DNA of 64,000 nucleotides, from positions 1,426,001 through 1,490,000 of the forward strand of contig NZ_CP017560.1 of NCBI RefSeq assembly GCF_001753205.1. Direction: 5' to 3'. Below are positions 1 through 9,054 of the stretch, piece after piece (position 1 is the stretch's first letter; each line of letters starts with the position of its first letter). This stretch comes from Sporosarcina ureilytica (GTDB lineage Bacteria > Bacillota > Bacilli > Bacillales_A > Planococcaceae). The notes below the pieces were generated by a model that worked only from the letters and a program-made list of their open reading frames with translations, made no database searches and was not told the origin of the DNA. Made by a program: the position numbers and the translations under genes.

Positions 1-177
1 GGGTTTATTAAAGATTATTCGATCCGATTTAGAGGAATGGTTTTTCTTAATGATGTGATTACGTTAAAAGCGACATTAGCGGAAAGAAATGAGAATACGT
101 TAACGTTTACTGTCGTCGCGCTGAATCAACATGAAAAAGAAGTTGTGAAAGGCCATATTGTTTTTCAGGAAGCATAA
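1..177 (+). CDS. MaoC-like dehydratase, C-terminal end (partial)
   Basis: The reading frame is open from base 1 and stops with TAA at 175-177, so only the last 58 residues are in the window. The visible part (RFRGMVFLNDVITLKATLAE, then a strand pattern ending VVKGHIVFQEA) has the look of the final beta strands of a hot-dog-fold MaoC-type (R)-enoyl-CoA hydratase or related thioesterase. It lies 34 bases before a thiolase on the same strand, so it is probably the upstream member of the acyl-CoA operon, hydrating an enoyl-CoA intermediate. Another hot-dog enzyme cannot be excluded because the catalytic Asp/His region is outside the window. Confidence 0.6.
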   Translation, partial: GFIKDYSIRFRGMVFLNDVITLKATLAERNENTLTFTVVALNQHEKEVVKGHIVFQEA

Positions 178-211
178 ACCAAATAAACAATAAACGAAGG
201 GCGGAAATAAA

Positions 212-1384
212 ATGGGAAGAGATGCGGTAATTGTTTCAGCGGTAAGGACGGCAATTGCAAGACAGGGCGGTGCACTTGCATCGGTCCCTGCCCATGTTTA
301 CGGGGCGGAAGTAATTAAAGAAGCGTTAAGCAGGGCGAATGTTTCAGCTGATCAAGTTGACGATGTCATTATGGGGAATGTGTTAAGTGGTGGCGGAAAC
401 ATTGCTAGATTAACAGCTTTAGAAACAGGTTTGTCTATGGATCTTCCAGGTTTAACAATAGATCGACAATGCGGTTCTGGCATTAATTCAATTAATTTAG
501 CTGCACAAGCCATTTGGGCGGGAGATGGCGATGTGTTCGTCGCAGGGGGCATTGAAAGTATGAGCCGGGCACCTTATTTAATGGAGCGTCCAGAAAGAGC
601 GTACAATTCTATGCCGCCTCGCTTTACAAAATCGCAATTATCGCCTGATGAAATTGGCAACCCACCAATGGGGATTACAGCAGAAAATTTAGCTGAAAAA
701 TATGAGGTCGGTCGAGAAGAACAAGATGAATTCTCGCTTCAAAGTCAGCAGAAAATGGCGAGGGCTATGGAAGAAGGACGTTTTGATGAACAAATTGTCC
801 CAATTACGATTCCGGTACGAAAAGGAGAGCCAATTGTCTTTAAAGTAGACGAACATCCGCGCCCTGAAACGTCAAAAGAAGCTTTAGCCAAATTACGTCC
901 AGTTTTTCTTGAAGGCGGCACTGTGACAGCGGGCAGTAGCTCTGGTTTAAATGACGCTGCTTCGGCAGTGGTTGTGATGTCCAGGGAAAAAGCGGAACAA
1001 TTAGGGGTAAAACCGCTAGCTGTGATTCGTGCACATGCAGTCGCAGGAGTAGATCCGAATATTATGGGGATTGGCCCGGTTCCAGCTACTAATAAAGTAT
1101 TAGAAAAAGCAGGACTTCAATTAGATGAAATTGATTTAATTGAAATTAACGAAGCATTTGCAGTCCAAGTGCTTGCCTGTAACCGTGAACTGAATATGGA
1201 TCTCGAAAAAGTGAATGTGAATGGCGGTGCAATTGCACACGGTCATCCGCTTGGCGCAACGGGGGCTATTTTAGCCACAAAAGCAGTTTATGAGTTACAG
1301 CGTTCCGGTGGAAGGTATGCACTCATTACGGCCTGTATTGGCGGCGGGCAAGGCATCGCAACAATTATTGAACGCGAACAATGA
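212..1384 (+). CDS. acetyl-CoA C-acyltransferase (thiolase) 1
   Basis: Thiolase of 390 residues, full length for the family. It cleaves a 3-ketoacyl-CoA with CoA to release acetyl-CoA, or runs in reverse. The nucleophilic Cys is C87 in DRQCGSG, the GHP histidine is H345 in the [10 protein letters not shown] motif, and the second catalytic Cys is C375 in ACIGGGQG. The NEAFA motif is also present. It starts at ATG after a purine-rich GAAGGGCGGAAA. It sits between the MaoC-like end and a thioesterase in a tight same-strand operon, which suggests the last step of a side-chain or fatty-acid degradation route. A second, different thiolase lies 1.6 kb downstream, so the two probably have different chain-length or branching preference. 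Confidence 0.93.
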   Translation: MGRDAVIVSAVRTAIARQGGALASVPAHVYGAEVIKEALSRANVSADQVDDVIMGNVLSGGGNIARLTALETGLSMDLPGLTIDRQCGSGINSINLAAQAIWAGDGDVFVAGGIESMSRAPYLMERPERAYNSMPPRFTKSQLSPDEIGNPPMGITAENLAEKYEVGREEQDEFSLQSQQKMARAMEEGRFDEQIVPITIPVRKGEPIVFKVDEHPRPETSKEALAKLRPVFLEGGTVTAGSSSGLNDAASAVVVMSREKAEQLGVKPLAVIRAHAVAGVDPNIMGIGPVPATNKVLEKAGLQLDEIDLIEINEAFAVQVLACNRELNMDLEKVNVNGGAIAHGHPLGATGAILATKAVYELQRSGGRYALITACIGGGQGIATIIEREQ

Positions 1385-1402
1385 TTTGTTAGGAGGTCTA
1401 TC

Positions 1403-1816
1403 GTGGCAGAAATCGATATCTATGTAAGATATTGCGAAACCGATGCAGGCGGCCATGTAAATAATACAAGTTATTTTGTTTATTTCGAAGAAGCACGAAC
1501 AAAGTTTTTTAAGCTAATCGGTTTTGGACCGCAAGAAAGGTCCATTAACTTTATTGTTGCGCGTACGGAGTGCGATTATTTAGCGCAAGCGTACGCGGGG
1601 CAATCCCTTATTGTTAAAACGAAAGTGTCTAAAGTTGGGACGAAAAGCTATACGATGGCCCATAAAATTTATGATGCGGAGACCGGGGAGCACATCGCAA
1701 AAGGCAGTGCAGTCGTTGTGTGCTTTGATTATGAAGCCCAACAATCAATCGAAATTCCGGATCAACTGCGCGAAAAATTAGAAGAACATAGGGACACAAA
1801 GGAGTTGTCTTCATGA
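1403..1816 (+). CDS. acyl-CoA thioesterase, 4HBT/YbgC-like hot-dog family
   Basis: A 137-residue single hot-dog-domain protein. The N-terminal YVRYCETDAGGHVNNTSYF segment matches the 4-hydroxybenzoyl-CoA thioesterase/YbgC pattern, with D14 as the likely catalytic acid and the following long helix starting FEEARTKFF. It hydrolyses an acyl-CoA to free acid and CoA. The start is GTG at 1403, set by AGGAGG at 1391-1396. Its stop overlaps the next ATG by four bases (ATGA), indicating translational coupling with the acyl-CoA dehydrogenase. In this operon it may release dead-end acyl groups and recover CoA. The substrate cannot be read from sequence. Confidence 0.85.
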   Translation: MAEIDIYVRYCETDAGGHVNNTSYFVYFEEARTKFFKLIGFGPQERSINFIVARTECDYLAQAYAGQSLIVKTKVSKVGTKSYTMAHKIYDAETGEHIAKGSAVVVCFDYEAQQSIEIPDQLREKLEEHRDTKELSS

Positions 1817-2961
1817 CGGTTACAGTGAGTGAAGATATTGAGCTATTAAGAAGAAGTGTACGAGACTTTATTCAAAATGAAGTAGAAACCGTAGCCATGC
1901 AAATTGAAGAGGAGAACCATATTCCAGAACGCATTGTGGAAATGTCCAAAGAAATGGGCTTATTTGGTTTAAGCATCCCTGAAGAATACGGCGGTCTCGG
2001 CATTAACATGGTCGAAAAATGCATGTTATATGAAGAAGTTGGCGCGACGCATAATGGCTACACAACGTTAATCGGCGCGCATACAGGGATTGGCACAGTC
2101 GGCATTGTGGAGTTAGGAAATGAAGCGCAAAAGAAAAAGTATTTACCGGATATGGCTTCGGGTAAACGAATTGGTGCATTTGCGTTAACAGAACCGCAAG
2201 CCGGATCGCATGCAATTAATTTAAAAACGACTGCGAAAAGGACAGGCGATAAATATATTTTAAATGGCACAAAGCATTACATTACAAATGCAACGGAAGC
2301 CGATATTTTTACAGTCATGGCCGTGACTGATCCGGAAAAAGGTGCGAAAGGCATTACATCCTTTATTATCGAAAAAGACTTCCCGGGTTTTCACGTAGGT
2401 GCAGTCGAAAATAAAATGGGGCTACGCGGTTCACACTCCGCTGAAATTATACTGGAAAACTGTGAAGTCCCAGTTGAAAACGTATTAGGGGAAGTCGGGG
2501 AAGGGTACGTCAATGCCCTAAAAATATTGGCCAATGGACGGGCTGGACTTGCCGCTAGAAACCTTGGTTCTGCCCAAAAACTGTTGGATCTTTCCGTGAC
2601 TTATGCGAAAAATCGTGAACAATTTAACGTTCCGATTATCGAGCATCAGGCAGTGGGGCATATGTTGGCGGAAATGGCGGTCGACATTGAGGCGCTTAGA
2701 GCGTTGACGTACCGCGTTGCGCGTATGGTAGATGAAGGGAAAAAGGTCATTAAAGAAGCGGCAATGGTGAAGTTGTTTGGCTCTGAAGTCTATAACCGGG
2801 TTGCGGATAAAGCATTGCAAATCCATGGCGGCATTGGATATATTGCGGATTATCCGATTGAACGATTTTACCGCGATGCACGCATTACGCGTATTTATGA
2901 AGGAACTTCCGAAATTCAGAAAAATATTATTGCGAGTCAATTAAATAAAGAATACACGTAA
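1813..2961 (+). CDS. acyl-CoA dehydrogenase
   Basis: FAD-dependent acyl-CoA dehydrogenase, 382 residues, normal for the short/medium-chain type. It introduces the alpha-beta double bond into an acyl-CoA and passes electrons to ETF. Visible marks are the FALTEPQAGSHA flavin/substrate motif in the middle domain, the GLRGSHSAEI loop, and the C-terminal RIYEGTSEIQ segment in which E363 is at the usual catalytic-base position. It is translationally coupled to the thioesterase upstream (ATGA overlap) and followed after 15 bases by a second thiolase. Together with MaoC and thiolase this gives most of a beta-oxidation spiral; a 3-hydroxyacyl-CoA dehydrogenase and CoA ligase would have to be outside the window. 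Confidence 0.93.
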   Translation: MTVTVSEDIELLRRSVRDFIQNEVETVAMQIEEENHIPERIVEMSKEMGLFGLSIPEEYGGLGINMVEKCMLYEEVGATHNGYTTLIGAHTGIGTVGIVELGNEAQKKKYLPDMASGKRIGAFALTEPQAGSHAINLKTTAKRTGDKYILNGTKHYITNATEADIFTVMAVTDPEKGAKGITSFIIEKDFPGFHVGAVENKMGLRGSHSAEIILENCEVPVENVLGEVGEGYVNALKILANGRAGLAARNLGSAQKLLDLSVTYAKNREQFNVPIIEHQAVGHMLAEMAVDIEALRALTYRVARMVDEGKKVIKEAAMVKLFGSEVYNRVADKALQIHGGIGYIADYPIERFYRDARITRIYEGTSEIQKNIIASQLNKEYT

Positions 2962-2976
2962 AAGTGAGGGATTGTT

Positions 2977-4179
2977 TTGGGGGAAAGAGTGGAAAGAGTG
3001 GTGATTGTACAAGGTGTGCGAACGCCGATTGGGAGATATGGGGGAACATTAAAGGATTTTAATTCAGGCAAATTAGCAACGCTTGTGATCGAAGAAGTGT
3101 TGAAGAAATCCCCTGCATCTCCGGAAGTGGTCGATGAAGTGATTCTAGGCGAAGTCAGGCAGACGACAGAGTCTTCGAACGTTGCACGAGTCGCAGCGCT
3201 TCGTGCGAAAATTCCAGTAGAAAAGCCAGCATTCACGATTAATCGTTTATGTGCTTCCGGGATGCAGGCAATCGCATCCGGCGTCCAGCAAATTCAATCT
3301 CACCAGGCGGAAGTAGTCATCGCAGGTGGGACGGAAAGTATGAGCAACTCCCCAATTTATTTACGTAACTCAAGATTTGGCGGGGACAAGGCAAGGCTCG
3401 TAGATTCGAATACGGAAGCTGGACAGCAACCGAAAGAAATGTATGGCAATGAACTGGGGATGGGCATTACAGCTGAAAATGTTGCCGAGCAATTTGATGT
3501 TTCTAGGGAAGCGCAGGATGCATTTTCGATTGAAAGTCAAAGACGTGCCGCCGCAGCAATTGAGGATGGAAGATTTAATGATGAAATTGTCCCAGTAGAA
3601 ATCAAAACGAAAAAAAGTTCTTATTTTTTCGATCAAGACGAGCATCCGCGCCCTGAAACGACATTCGAAAAGCTTCAGCAGTTAAGAACGGTATTCAAAC
3701 GAGATGGAACGGTCACAGCTGGTAATGCTTGCGGAAGAAATGATGGCGCGGCGGCAGTTCTTCTTATGACAGAGCAGAAAGCGAAAGACCTCAACTTGAA
3801 ACCGATGGCAGCGGTAATCGACTGGGCGACGGTAGGGGTGGAACCGGAAATTATGGGCATTGGTCCTGTTCCAGCGATAAAAAAGTTACTAGCGCGAACG
3901 AATAAAACATTAGAAGAGATTGATCTGTTTGAAATTAATGAAGCCTTTGCGGCACAAGCACTTGCTGTTCAACAAGAGCTGGGCATCGATGCCCACAAAC
4001 TAAATGTAAATGGCGGTGCAATCGCATTAGGACATCCAGTTGGTGCAACGGGAGCGAGAATCGTTGTGACTTTGATGCATGAGTTGAAACGAAGACATAA
4101 ACGATTCGGCATTGCGTCCCTATGTGTGGGCGGCGGTCAAGGCATGGCGATACTGATTGAAAATCTTCAAATCGATTGA
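2977..4179 (+). CDS. acetyl-CoA C-acyltransferase (thiolase) 2
   Basis: A 400-residue thiolase, clearly different in sequence from the first one. The active site is complete: C92 in NRLCASG, H353 in LGHPVGATGA and C383 in LCVGGGQG. It carries a seven-residue insertion before the EMYGNELGMG segment relative to its neighbour. The start is TTG at 2977 with GTGAGGG at 2964-2970 as ribosome binding site; no ATG fits. It ends 44 bases before the permease gene of an ABC importer, with no terminator between, so enzyme and transporter genes are probably co-transcribed. It likely performs thiolysis of the product made by the dehydrogenase and hydratase genes upstream. Confidence 0.92.
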   Translation: MGERVERVVIVQGVRTPIGRYGGTLKDFNSGKLATLVIEEVLKKSPASPEVVDEVILGEVRQTTESSNVARVAALRAKIPVEKPAFTINRLCASGMQAIASGVQQIQSHQAEVVIAGGTESMSNSPIYLRNSRFGGDKARLVDSNTEAGQQPKEMYGNELGMGITAENVAEQFDVSREAQDAFSIESQRRAAAAIEDGRFNDEIVPVEIKTKKSSYFFDQDEHPRPETTFEKLQQLRTVFKRDGTVTAGNACGRNDGAAAVLLMTEQKAKDLNLKPMAAVIDWATVGVEPEIMGIGPVPAIKKLLARTNKTLEEIDLFEINEAFAAQALAVQQELGIDAHKLNVNGGAIALGHPVGATGARIVVTLMHELKRRHKRFGIASLCVGGGQGMAILIENLQID

Positions 4180-4223
4180 GCATGACATCTTCACCAATCC
4201 TACTTGAATAAGGGGGGAATTTG

Positions 4224-5087
4224 ATGGAGTTACTTTTTCAACAGTTATTAAACGGATTGACCCTTGGCAGTGTTTATTTACTTGTCGGTATCGGTTTAAC
4301 GCTCGTATTTGGGATTTTACATGTGCCAAACTTTGCACATGGTTCGCTCTATTTAATTGGCGGATACGTGACATTAATGATCATGAAATCGGCAGGTGTG
4401 CATTACTTTATCGCGATTTTACTCTCGATAATCGTCGTTGCACTCCTTGCTGTTCTGATGGAGCGACTCGTCTTTAATCCGCTCAGAAACGCGCCGCCTA
4501 TTCACGATAAAATCGCGGCAATCGGTTTAGTTTTATTTTTCCAAGCATTCGTTTCGCTCATATGGGGAAACGATTACCACCGCATGATTACACCATTTGG
4601 AGATGCAGTGAAGATTGCAGGAATTTCAACATCTCCACAAAGATTACTAGTCATTGCAGTGGCAGTGATTGTTGTCACTTTGCTCTATCTATTCTTGAAG
4701 AAAACAATGATTGGCGCATCGATCATGGCGATGGCTCAAAATCGAGACGGGGCATTCCTTGTGGGCATTAACACAAACATTGTAGCGATGATGACGTTTG
4801 CAATATCAGGTGTCCTTGCCGCAATCGCAGCGTCACTTGCTTCACCCATTAATCTTGTGTTCCCTGGCATGGGGCATCTCGTCATTTTAAAGGCATTTGT
4901 TGTCGTCATTATCGGCGGAATGGGCAGTATTCCAGGGGCCATTATAGGTGGACTCATTCTTGGCATCTCTGAAAGTTTAGGTGCAACCTACTTATCAAAT
5001 GATTACAAAGATATGATTGCATTTTTGCTGTTGATTTTAATTATGACAGCGCGTCCTAAAGGGTTGTTTGCGAAGGAGGCTTATTAA
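4224..5087 (+). CDS. livH: branched-chain amino acid-type ABC transporter permease, LivH family
   Basis: Integral membrane permease of 287 residues with about eight hydrophobic segments. The N-terminal LLNGLTLGSVYLLVGIGLTL and the HGSLYLIGGY and GMGSIPGAIIGGL motifs are typical of LivH. It forms the channel together with LivM. The start is placed at ATG 4224, seven bases after the GGGGGG-rich site at 4211-4217; a TTG three bases upstream is less likely. The stop overlaps the next gene by one base (TAATG). LIV-type importers carry many carboxylates and aromatic acids besides amino acids, and the enzyme genes upstream suggest the cargo is an acid degraded through CoA thioesters. Confidence 0.9.
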   Translation: MELLFQQLLNGLTLGSVYLLVGIGLTLVFGILHVPNFAHGSLYLIGGYVTLMIMKSAGVHYFIAILLSIIVVALLAVLMERLVFNPLRNAPPIHDKIAAIGLVLFFQAFVSLIWGNDYHRMITPFGDAVKIAGISTSPQRLLVIAVAVIVVTLLYLFLKKTMIGASIMAMAQNRDGAFLVGINTNIVAMMTFAISGVLAAIAASLASPINLVFPGMGHLVILKAFVVVIIGGMGSIPGAIIGGLILGISESLGATYLSNDYKDMIAFLLLILIMTARPKGLFAKEAY

Positions 5088-6118
5088 TGGGGAAGTTGTT
5101 CAACAATCGCACTGGAATTATACTCATTCTCCTGTTAGCCATTGCATTTCCACTCGTTTTTGCAGATAACCGATATGTCTTGTACATCATGACAACTAGT
5201 TTTATATTTATCATTGCCGTTTATGGAATGAATTTATTAGCCGGATTTACGGGTCAATTATCTCTCGCACATGCAGGTTTTTTCGCGATAGGTGCATACA
5301 GTGTTGGGATATTAACGACGAGGTATGACGTGAACTTTTGGCTCGCACTGTTAGTAGCCGTGGTCATTACATGTGTTGCAGGCCTTCTACTTGGGGTGAT
5401 TGCCCTGCGAACGAGAGAACATTTTTTTGCGATATACACGTTGATTGTTGGGTATCTCATTTATTTATTAATTGATAAATGGGATAGCTTAACAGGCGGG
5501 GTGCGCGGCTTAATCGGGATTCCTTTTCCAGATGCAATTGGCCCAATCGAATTTACTTCGGCGACTTCGATGTATTATTTAGTACTGTTTTTTCTTGTCG
5601 TCTCGATATTCATTGGCGTACGGATTGTTCATTCACTCACCGGAAGAACCTATATTGCAATCCGCAACAGTGAAGAGTTGGCGCAAACACTTGGCATTAA
5701 CACAAGAACAAATAAACTTGTCTCTTTTGTTGTCTCCGTAGCTTATGCAGGACTTGCTGGCGGATTATATGCTTCCCTAACGCGATTTATAGGGCCGGAA
5801 ATTGCAGGATTGGAAATGGTGTTTAACTTCCTGATTTACCTGATCGTTGGCGGTCTTGGCACATTAACGGGGCCGATTGTCGGGACGATGATCTTTGTTT
5901 GGTTGACGCAATTTCTACAAAGCTTCCAAGAGTATCGCATGTTAATCTTCGGGCCGATATTGGTCATGATTGTCATCTTTTATCCAACAGGACTCGCTGG
6001 CGCTTATTTTTCTATGAAAATCAAATTTGATGAGATGAGAAAAAAGAGAGTAACTAAGCAGCAAGAGCAGAAGGATTCTTTAGAGTCGTCCACAATTCAA
6101 AGCCGGGAGGTGTCCTAA
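5087..6118 (+). CDS. livM: branched-chain amino acid-type ABC transporter permease, LivM family
   Basis: Second permease of the importer, 343 residues with about nine hydrophobic segments. The GMNLLAGFTGQLSLAHAGFFAIGAY stretch near residues 47-70 and the GGLGTLTGPIVGT loop near residue 255 are the LivM hallmarks. The last 40 residues are charged and cytoplasmic. It overlaps the livH stop and the livG start by one base each (TAATG), which implies coupled translation and fixed stoichiometry. It pairs with LivH to build the transmembrane pathway energised by LivG and LivF. Confidence 0.9.
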   Translation: MGKLFNNRTGIILILLLAIAFPLVFADNRYVLYIMTTSFIFIIAVYGMNLLAGFTGQLSLAHAGFFAIGAYSVGILTTRYDVNFWLALLVAVVITCVAGLLLGVIALRTREHFFAIYTLIVGYLIYLLIDKWDSLTGGVRGLIGIPFPDAIGPIEFTSATSMYYLVLFFLVVSIFIGVRIVHSLTGRTYIAIRNSEELAQTLGINTRTNKLVSFVVSVAYAGLAGGLYASLTRFIGPEIAGLEMVFNFLIYLIVGGLGTLTGPIVGTMIFVWLTQFLQSFQEYRMLIFGPILVMIVIFYPTGLAGAYFSMKIKFDEMRKKRVTKQQEQKDSLESSTIQSREVS

Positions 6119-6885
6119 TGGCATTTATCGAACTTAAAGGCCTGACGAAACAATTTGGCGGATTAACAGCGGTCAATGAAGTTGATTTTGAAATTGAAAA
6201 AGGAAAAATCACAGCCATTATTGGCCCTAATGGTGCTGGTAAATCAACATTTTTTAATTTAATTAGCGGCTTTTATCCACCGAGTGCTGGATCGATTCTG
6301 TTTGAAGGAAAAGATATCACAAGATTGCCCGCTCATCTATGCGCAAGACTTGGGATTGCGCGAACATTCCAGACGACACATTTATTCGAACGTGCAACAG
6401 TCCTGGATAATGTCATTGTCGGTCATCGTTTGCGGACCAGGTCAACACTTTTTGATGCCATTTTTCGGACGAAAAGAGAACGGCGTGAGGCACAAGCGGC
6501 TTATGACAAAGCGATGGAAACATTGTCGTTTGTTGGACTTGAGGAGATAGCAGAACGACCTGTCGCGGGCATCTCGCAAGAAGCTAAAAAACGAGTCGCC
6601 ATTGCACTTGCGCTTGCGACAGATCCGAAAGTTATATTTCTAGATGAACCCGCGGCGGGCATTAACCCAGAAGAAACCGATGATTTAGCAACATTAATTA
6701 AAAAAATTGCTGATAGTGGCATTACTGTTTGCACGATTGAACATAAGATGCAAATGATTATGGGACTTGCGGATAGCATTATGGTGCTGAATCATGGTGC
6801 GAAAATTGCAGAAGGCTCGCCTGCAGAAATACAAAACAATCCGGTTGTCATTGAAGCGTATTTAGGAGGTGGGGCCAGTGCTTAA
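6118..6885 (+). CDS. livG: ABC transporter ATP-binding protein, LivG family
   Basis: ATPase subunit of 255 residues. Walker A is GPNGAGKST and Walker B is VIFLDEPAAGINP; the H-loop is TIEHKM. The ARTFQTTHLF Q-loop region is typical of LivG. One oddity is the signature region: where LivG proteins normally read something like YGQQRRLEIAR, this one reads ISQEAKKRVAIALAL, so the canonical LSGGQ glycines are absent. The partner LivF has a perfect LSGGQQQ, so one of the two composite ATP sites may be degenerate, as seen in some other asymmetric ABC dimers. It overlaps livM by one base and livF by eight. Confidence 0.9.
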   Translation: MAFIELKGLTKQFGGLTAVNEVDFEIEKGKITAIIGPNGAGKSTFFNLISGFYPPSAGSILFEGKDITRLPAHLCARLGIARTFQTTHLFERATVLDNVIVGHRLRTRSTLFDAIFRTKRERREAQAAYDKAMETLSFVGLEEIAERPVAGISQEAKKRVAIALALATDPKVIFLDEPAAGINPEETDDLATLIKKIADSGITVCTIEHKMQMIMGLADSIMVLNHGAKIAEGSPAEIQNNPVVIEAYLGGGASA

Positions 6886-7585
6886 ATTAACCGATGTAAC
6901 TGTAAAGTTTGGACATTTCGAAGCACTCAATCGGATTAACCTCCATGTGACAGAAGGAGAGTTGGTCGTTTTACTCGGTGCGAACGGGGCAGGAAAAAGC
7001 ACCATCTTTAATACGATTAGTGGCTTAAATAAACCAAGCTCAGGAGATATTCGTTTTATTGGCCAAAGTGTGCACGGATTCTCACCAGATAAAATAGTGA
7101 AAGCAGGCGTTGTCCAATGTGCGGAAGGGAAGAAGCTTTTTGCAGATATGTCTGTAGAAGAAAATCTGATGATGGGCGGGTTTGTGCATCGGCGAAAGAA
7201 AGCGCAACTGAAGCAATCGTTAGGAGAAGCTTATGACTTATTTCCGATTTTATATGAAAAGAAAGATGATCCTGCCGGTTCATTAAGTGGTGGACAACAG
7301 CAAATGCTCGCAATCGGAAGAGCGTTAATGGCGAAACCAAAACTCATCATGATGGATGAGCCTTCCATTGGACTTGCACCACTGATTGTTGAACAGATGT
7401 TTTCGATTATCCAAGAAATTAATAAAAGTGGGACAACCGTTTTGCTTGCGGAACAAAATGCGAATGCCGCACTGAAAATTGCAGATCGCGGCTATGTCAT
7501 TGAGAATGGCTCGATTGTTCTGCAAGGAGAGAGCAAAGCATTGTTTAATAATGATGCAATCCGAAAAGCGTATATTGGCGCTTAG
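6878..7585 (+). CDS. livF: ABC transporter ATP-binding protein, LivF family
   Basis: Second ATPase subunit, 235 residues. Walker A is GANGAGKST, the signature is SLSGGQQQML, and Walker B is LIMMDEPSIGLAP followed by LLAEQNANAAL, the LivF-type H-loop region. The start is taken as GTG 6878, seven bases after AGGAGGT at 6864-6870; an in-frame GTG at 6869 overlaps that ribosome binding site and is rejected. The gene overlaps the end of livG. It completes the ATP-hydrolysing dimer; the substrate-binding lipoprotein gene follows after 61 bases. Confidence 0.9.
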   Translation: MLKLTDVTVKFGHFEALNRINLHVTEGELVVLLGANGAGKSTIFNTISGLNKPSSGDIRFIGQSVHGFSPDKIVKAGVVQCAEGKKLFADMSVEENLMMGGFVHRRKKAQLKQSLGEAYDLFPILYEKKDDPAGSLSGGQQQMLAIGRALMAKPKLIMMDEPSIGLAPLIVEQMFSIIQEINKSGTTVLLAEQNANAALKIADRGYVIENGSIVLQGESKALFNNDAIRKAYIGA

Positions 7586-7646
7586 TTAAGGGAAAAGCCT
7601 GTTCTGTACTACCGATTATTAAAAATTAGCAAAGGGGGAAAAATAG

Positions 7647-8867
7647 ATGAAGAGGCTTAAAGGTTGGCTGTTGATTAGTGTGCTACTTGTTTTAACGTTT
7701 GCATTAACGGCGTGTAATGAAGATTCAACTGATGAGAAGAGTGGAGATAGTGGAGATTCAGGAGGTTCTGGGGGATCAAAAGGTTCAGGGGAGTTAATTA
7801 TCGGTTATTCCGGTCCGTTAAGTGGCCCGGCTGCTTATTACGGAGAGGAAACGTTAAATGGACTTAAATTGGCGGTAGAGGATATTAATGAAGAAGGCGG
7901 ATTTGAAGTCGATGGGCAAACGTACAAAATTAAGCTAGAAACGCTTGATGATATGTACTCGCCGAATGAAACAGCTGCAAACGCAAAACGATTAGTTCAG
8001 GAGAACGATTCGAAAATTATTTATAGCCCGCATAGTGGCGGAATATATGCCATGCAAGTTTTTAATGAGTTAGAGGATTTTATCATTATGGGCTATACGA
8101 GTGAACCGGGTGCGACAGAGCAAGGAAATACGTTAAACGTCCGAATTCCACCGCGCTATGATAATTACTTAGAACCTTTTACGAAGTATGAGATGGAAAA
8201 GTACGGCAAGAAAATTGCTTTTCTGCCGACAGCTACCCAGTACGGGAAAGATTGGGCTGAAGCGCTCCGACCAGTTTGGGAAGGCCATGGGGGAGAAATC
8301 GTATTTGATGAGTCGATTGACTTTAGTAAAGATACTGATTTTCAAACGATTTTATCGAATGCATTAAGTAAAGATCCAGACGTACTGTTTATCGGAGGAC
8401 CGTCTGAGCCAACTGCACTTGTCTTAAAACAAGCGCGTGACCTTGGATTTGAAGGTGGTTTCTTAATTATGGATCAGGCAAAAGTGGATCAAATGGCAGC
8501 GGTTCTTGATGGGAACTATGATTTGCTAGAAGGCGTAGTGGCCACTACACCACTTGTGGATTCAGAATTTCCGGGTACAGCTGAGTTTGTTAAAAAGTAT
8601 CAGGAAAAACACGACAAAGATCCAGGTGCTGAAGCAGGATTCCATTATGTATCTCTATATGTGTTAACAGAGGCAATGAAAGCTGCTGGAACTGTTGATG
8701 ATACGAAGAAAATTATGGCAGCATTGGATGAAGGTGCGAAAAATCTTCCGGAAGAAAAACAAGTGTACGTGATTCAAGGCGTCGATGAAAATGGCGGTTT
8801 TGAGCAACTTCTGCGAATGATTTATATTGAAGACGGGGAGTTACATCAATTCGGTACGAATGAATAA
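7647..8867 (+). CDS. ABC transporter substrate-binding lipoprotein, LivK/Peripla_BP_6 family
   Basis: A 406-residue solute-binding lipoprotein. The signal peptide is followed by the lipobox LTAC with C23 as the lipidated residue, then a Gly/Ser-rich linker (residues 32-48) before the two-lobed Leu/Ile/Val-binding-type fold beginning ELIIGYSGPLSGPAA. It captures the ligand outside the membrane and delivers it to LivHM. AAAGGGGG at about 7630-7637 is the ribosome binding site. It is the last gene of the operon, closed by a hairpin terminator 12 bases downstream. Binding-site residues do not identify the ligand. Confidence 0.9.
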   Translation: MKRLKGWLLISVLLVLTFALTACNEDSTDEKSGDSGDSGGSGGSKGSGELIIGYSGPLSGPAAYYGEETLNGLKLAVEDINEEGGFEVDGQTYKIKLETLDDMYSPNETAANAKRLVQENDSKIIYSPHSGGIYAMQVFNELEDFIIMGYTSEPGATEQGNTLNVRIPPRYDNYLEPFTKYEMEKYGKKIAFLPTATQYGKDWAEALRPVWEGHGGEIVFDESIDFSKDTDFQTILSNALSKDPDVLFIGGPSEPTALVLKQARDLGFEGGFLIMDQAKVDQMAAVLDGNYDLLEGVVATTPLVDSEFPGTAEFVKKYQEKHDKDPGAEAGFHYVSLYVLTEAMKAAGTVDDTKKIMAALDEGAKNLPEEKQVYVIQGVDENGGFEQLLRMIYIEDGELHQFGTNE

Positions 8868-8879
8868 TGATTGCTGAAA

Positions 8880-8902
8880 GGGACCTCCTAGGTTCCTTTT
8901 TT
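8880..8902 (+). terminator. Rho-independent terminator of the acyl-CoA/LIV operon
   Basis: GGGACCT and AGGTTCC pair across a 3-base loop (one G-U pair) and are followed by six T. It lies just after the binding-protein stop codon. Confidence 0.75.
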
Positions 8903-9054
8903 AATGTGCTTAATTTTTAGGAGTGAGAATGATTGCCTTTGCTAGTTGCTTAAGTTAATTGGTACTGTATGCGCCCTTTCAGTAGGTTTCTCCATATAAA
9001 AAATGATATAGTTGAAGGAAGATATTTTTACATGCAAGAGTAGGGGAGAATATG

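Noticed and set aside
2518..2940. 140-codon minus-strand frame inside the acyl-CoA dehydrogenase gene
   Set aside because: It lies fully opposite a well-supported gene, has no ribosome binding site and no family features; a shadow frame.
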